Shown here: piece after piece, positions 61,877 through 64,000 of the stretch
Position numbering within the stretch: position 1 is the stretch's first letter
How the letters are laid out: each line of letters opens with the position of its first letter
Source of the DNA: Kribbella voronezhensis
GTDB lineage: Bacteria > Actinomycetota > Actinomycetes > Propionibacteriales > Kribbellaceae
Direction of reading: 5' to 3'
Length of the DNA stretch: 64,000 nt
NCBI RefSeq assembly: GCF_004365175.1
Contig: NZ_SOCE01000001.1
Location: forward strand, 2,529,154-2,593,153
The notes under the pieces: generated by a model
The model's input: only the letters and a program-made list of their open reading frames with translations
Database searches by the model: none
What the model was told of the DNA's origin: nothing
Program-made: the position numbers and the translations under genes

Positions 61877-62548
61877 GTGATCGATCCTAAGGACCTCGCG
61901 CGGCGAGGATTCGAGAAGGCGTTGATGTCGCAGCAGGCGTTGGCTGTGGCCAACGTCGGTCGTCTTCGCCGTATTCATCCTGAGATGAGTCCGCATGAAC
62001 TGCTCAGGTACCTCGACCGCGCCTATTTGATCGCGGTCACTACGTCGGGAGGTGCGGCGGGGGCGACTGCCTTGGTTCCGGGTGCGGGTATGCCCGGAGC
62101 ATTGGTCGACATGGCGGCGTTTACGGAGGTTTCCGTTCTCTACGTACTCTCGTGTGCTGAGGTGCATGGGCTCCACTCGGAAGACCTGGAGCGCCGACGG
62201 TTGTTGGTACTGACCGTCCTTATGGGCGACAGCGCTACCGGAGCCCTCAGGAAGGCGGTCGGTCGAACCGGACCCCACTGGGCGAGGCGCATCGTGACCG
62301 CGATTCCGATGACGACAACTAATCGTCTCAACACGCTGCTCGGACCTCGGTTCATCACGAAGTACGGGACGAAACAAGGGCTGCTGGTGTTGAGCAAACA
62401 GGTGCCGCTAGGAATTGGTGTATTACTAGGAGGCGCCGGCAACCATATGATCGGTCGCGGCGTCCTTGCCTCTGCACGCAAAGTCTTCGATGAGCCCCCG
62501 GACAGTTGGGATCCAGCGCCACCAGCTTCTGGAAGGACGACACGATGA
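61877..62548 (+). CDS. EcsC-like small membrane-associated protein
   Basis: 223 residues. The N-terminus is helical (GFEKALMSQQALAVANVGRLRRIHPEMSPHELLRYLDRAYLIAVTT) and is followed by a glycine-zipper hydrophobic segment (SGGAAGATALVPGAGMPGALVDMAAFTEVSVLYVLSCAEVHG) of the EcsC kind and a second hydrophobic stretch near 180. GTG 61877 has AGGAG at 6-10 bp. It lies 59 bp after the helicase gene and its stop overlaps the next start, so it may belong to the same transcript. A membrane effector role is speculative. Confidence 0.65.
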   Translation: MIDPKDLARRGFEKALMSQQALAVANVGRLRRIHPEMSPHELLRYLDRAYLIAVTTSGGAAGATALVPGAGMPGALVDMAAFTEVSVLYVLSCAEVHGLHSEDLERRRLLVLTVLMGDSATGALRKAVGRTGPHWARRIVTAIPMTTTNRLNTLLGPRFITKYGTKQGLLVLSKQVPLGIGVLLGGAGNHMIGRGVLASARKVFDEPPDSWDPAPPASGRTTR

Positions 62549-63525
62549 GCCATCCTGCCCTAGGCGCGCCAATCTGGCGGAGTACTTTCGAGGGAGTTGG
62601 GTTCAGGTCGAGCGGCCAGTTAGGAGCGATGCGGGCTCGTGTTGAGGATGTCGACGCCACGGTGTTGGAGGACGGGCTCGGCCGCCTCAGCATGATGTTC
62701 ACTCAGGTCGGGCGGCGCTCGGCGATGCAGTACGAGGTCGCCGTGCCGCTCGACGTAACCGCGCAACAGGTGGCTCAACTGCTGGCCAGCGCCTTCGAGC
62801 GAGCACACCCTGAAACCCGCGAGAAGTCCACGGCCCCAGACTCTCCCGCCGAACAGGGGCGTGTCCGGGTGGGCGGTGCACTCGTTGAGCGTGAGCAGGC
62901 GTTCGAATGGGCGCGTGAATACCTGACCGGATCATCGGCTTGGGCATATCCCGCGTATGACGCGTACGACGCCCGGTCCGCCCCGGACAGTATCGAGGAC
63001 GCTGATCTGCTGGCCCCTGTGCTGCTCAATGTCCACCGCTTGACCCTGAAGGCCTACTACGGTTTGCAGCAGCAGCGCAACCGATTGCAGGAGTGCCTCG
63101 CGGCGATCCCTGAGGACGCCGAGCTGGCCAGCGCTGGAGACGACGACCTGGAACCGATCCGCCTGCTGTTCGCTGTGCTCGATGCTCCCGGGATCCCGGA
63201 CGTGCAAGGAACGATCCTGGCCAAGATTCTGCACCGCAAGCGGCCAGGCTTCATCCCGCTCTACGACGAACGCGTCCGCCGCTGCTACCAAGTCGGTCCT
63301 CGAGCACCGCTGCCCGTCAGACGAGGTCGGCCATGGGGTGAGTTCTTCGTCGCCCTCGCGATGGCCATGCGCAAAGATCTGGTCGATCAGTACGACACCT
63401 GGGCCGAAATCGCCGACCTCGCTTCGGATCCGCCGATCAGCCTGCTGCGCGCGCTCGACATCGTCGCCTGGCGTGCCGGCGGCGATCGGTCGCCCACAGA
63501 GTTGCCGGATTTGCCGGGAACATGA
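62545..63525 (+). CDS. DUF6308-like protein
   Basis: 326 residues, soluble. The N-terminal 90 residues are beta-rich (MMFTQVGRRSAMQYEVAVPLDVTAQQVAQLL). From about 120 a helical domain follows with AFEWAREYLTGSSAWAYPAYDAYD and LDAPGIPDVQGTILAKILHRKRPGFIPLYDERVRRCY, the latter typical of the DUF6308 group of actinobacterial proteins. The ATG at 62545 overlaps the preceding stop (ATGA) and has GGAAGGA upstream. No activity is known to me. Confidence 0.65.
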   Translation: MSHPALGAPIWRSTFEGVGFRSSGQLGAMRARVEDVDATVLEDGLGRLSMMFTQVGRRSAMQYEVAVPLDVTAQQVAQLLASAFERAHPETREKSTAPDSPAEQGRVRVGGALVEREQAFEWAREYLTGSSAWAYPAYDAYDARSAPDSIEDADLLAPVLLNVHRLTLKAYYGLQQQRNRLQECLAAIPEDAELASAGDDDLEPIRLLFAVLDAPGIPDVQGTILAKILHRKRPGFIPLYDERVRRCYQVGPRAPLPVRRGRPWGEFFVALAMAMRKDLVDQYDTWAEIADLASDPPISLLRALDIVAWRAGGDRSPTELPDLPGT

Positions 63526-63755
63526 ATCAACAAAGGCAGCTCTGACCCCCACGTTCTGGGTTAGCCGGCCTCGACGCTCGGGACAGAGCCATGAGACGTG
63601 ACTGGCCGATTTGCCTAGCGATCACAAAGCGTCCTGGGACTCCCCCGCCAGTCGCCGACTCAAACTTTGACAGCGCCGCGCTGTTATAACCGCTCATTAC
63701 TACCTGGCCAGGTCCGTGTGGGTATGTCATATATCCCACGGCGACTGCAGACTGC

Positions 63756-64000
63756 TCAGGCGGTGTGGGCGACCTTTGAACGCGCCATGAGAGTCGACTC
63801 CAACTCGTCGAGCCTCATCGCCCAAGCCGGCCAGGGCGGATCGATCCATTCGAGTTCCTGCTCCTCGTCGCCGACCATGACGACCCCGACGCGCTCACCC
63901 TCGTCCCAGAACGCGACTGCTTTTCCGTTGCCGGCAAACCTGATTCGGAAGTAGGCACCCTCATGTCCTGCGTAATAGGCGGCCACCGCGACGCGGCCTA
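63756..64000 (-). CDS. Hypothetical protein, C-terminal part (cut by right edge)
   Basis: The frame is open to the right edge, so the start is outside the window or very near it (a GTG at 63,986 is possible). At least 76 residues: AAYYAGHEGAYFRIRFAGNGKAVAFWDEGERVGVVMVGDEEQELEWIDPPWPAWAMRLDELESTL. It is acidic, soluble and alpha/beta. No family recognised. The 230 bp between this gene and the DUF6308-like gene holds no credible gene. Confidence 0.5.
   Translation of the reverse strand, partial: GRVAVAAYYAGHEGAYFRIRFAGNGKAVAFWDEGERVGVVMVGDEEQELEWIDPPWPAWAMRLDELESTLMARSKVAHTA

Noticed and set aside
41956..64000. Direct repeat of the tRNA-Thr 3' end as an island attachment site
   Set aside because: I looked for another copy of the T-arm and acceptor sequence to the right and did not find one inside the window.

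Overview
The window is one contiguous stretch of high-GC chromosome from a soil-type actinomycete. Supporting signs are the strong G/C third-position bias, frequent GTG starts, Lsr2, an LCP cell-wall ligase, a ROK-regulated ABC sugar operon, a DUF222/HNH protein, an actinobacterial-type sortase and several secreted or membrane-anchored metallopeptidases. A member of the Propionibacteriales close to Kribbella is my best guess; this is inferred from gene style and was not tested by comparison.

Left part (1-22 kb). An AraC-type regulator is cut by the left edge. It is followed by an LCP protein, a DUF1990 protein and an acetyltransferase. A minus-strand operon for an oligosaccharide comes next (3-9.7 kb): ROK repressor, lipoprotein binding protein, two permeases, a GH4 glycosidase and a BadF-type sugar kinase, with a TAGGAAA-C-TTTCCTA operator in front of the repressor. 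Then come uracil-DNA glycosylase, a repeat-rich spacer, an HNH protein, secreted proteins and a membrane channel-like protein. Three tandem paralogous zinc metallopeptidases (17-20.3 kb) follow, the first of which has lost all of its metal ligands.

Middle part (22-42 kb). This is ordinary chromosomal content: SDRs, GNATs, a DJ-1/PfpI protein, a SpoU methyltransferase, Lsr2, a sortase beside a Thr/Pro-rich surface protein, an M43 protease, a ChvE-GguAB-like sugar ABC operon, an ECF sigma factor with a SnoaL-like tail, a fourth zinc metallopeptidase, a Nep1-like (NPP1) protein and two MFS transporters. A frameshifted NUDIX remnant lies near 22.2 kb. A tRNA-Thr(TGT) at 41,956-42,028 marks the boundary with the next region.

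Right part (42.4-63.5 kb). This looks like a defence island next to the tRNA. A four-gene type I restriction-modification operon runs on the minus strand: an HTH/methylase-like/specificity-like fusion of unknown role, then hsdM, hsdS and hsdR, all overlapping or 1 nt apart. A coiled-coil protein with a nuclease-like domain is divergent from it. After a short run of remnants there is a two-gene unit of a 1.1-kaa protein of unknown fold and a 1.57-kaa DEAH helicase with a C-terminal DUF1998 domain. Its gene order, sizes and domain content match the DruH-DruE pair of Druantia type III anti-phage systems. Two coupled small genes (EcsC-like and DUF6308-like) follow. The Druantia-like unit and the atypical first gene of the restriction operon are the most interesting parts of the window.
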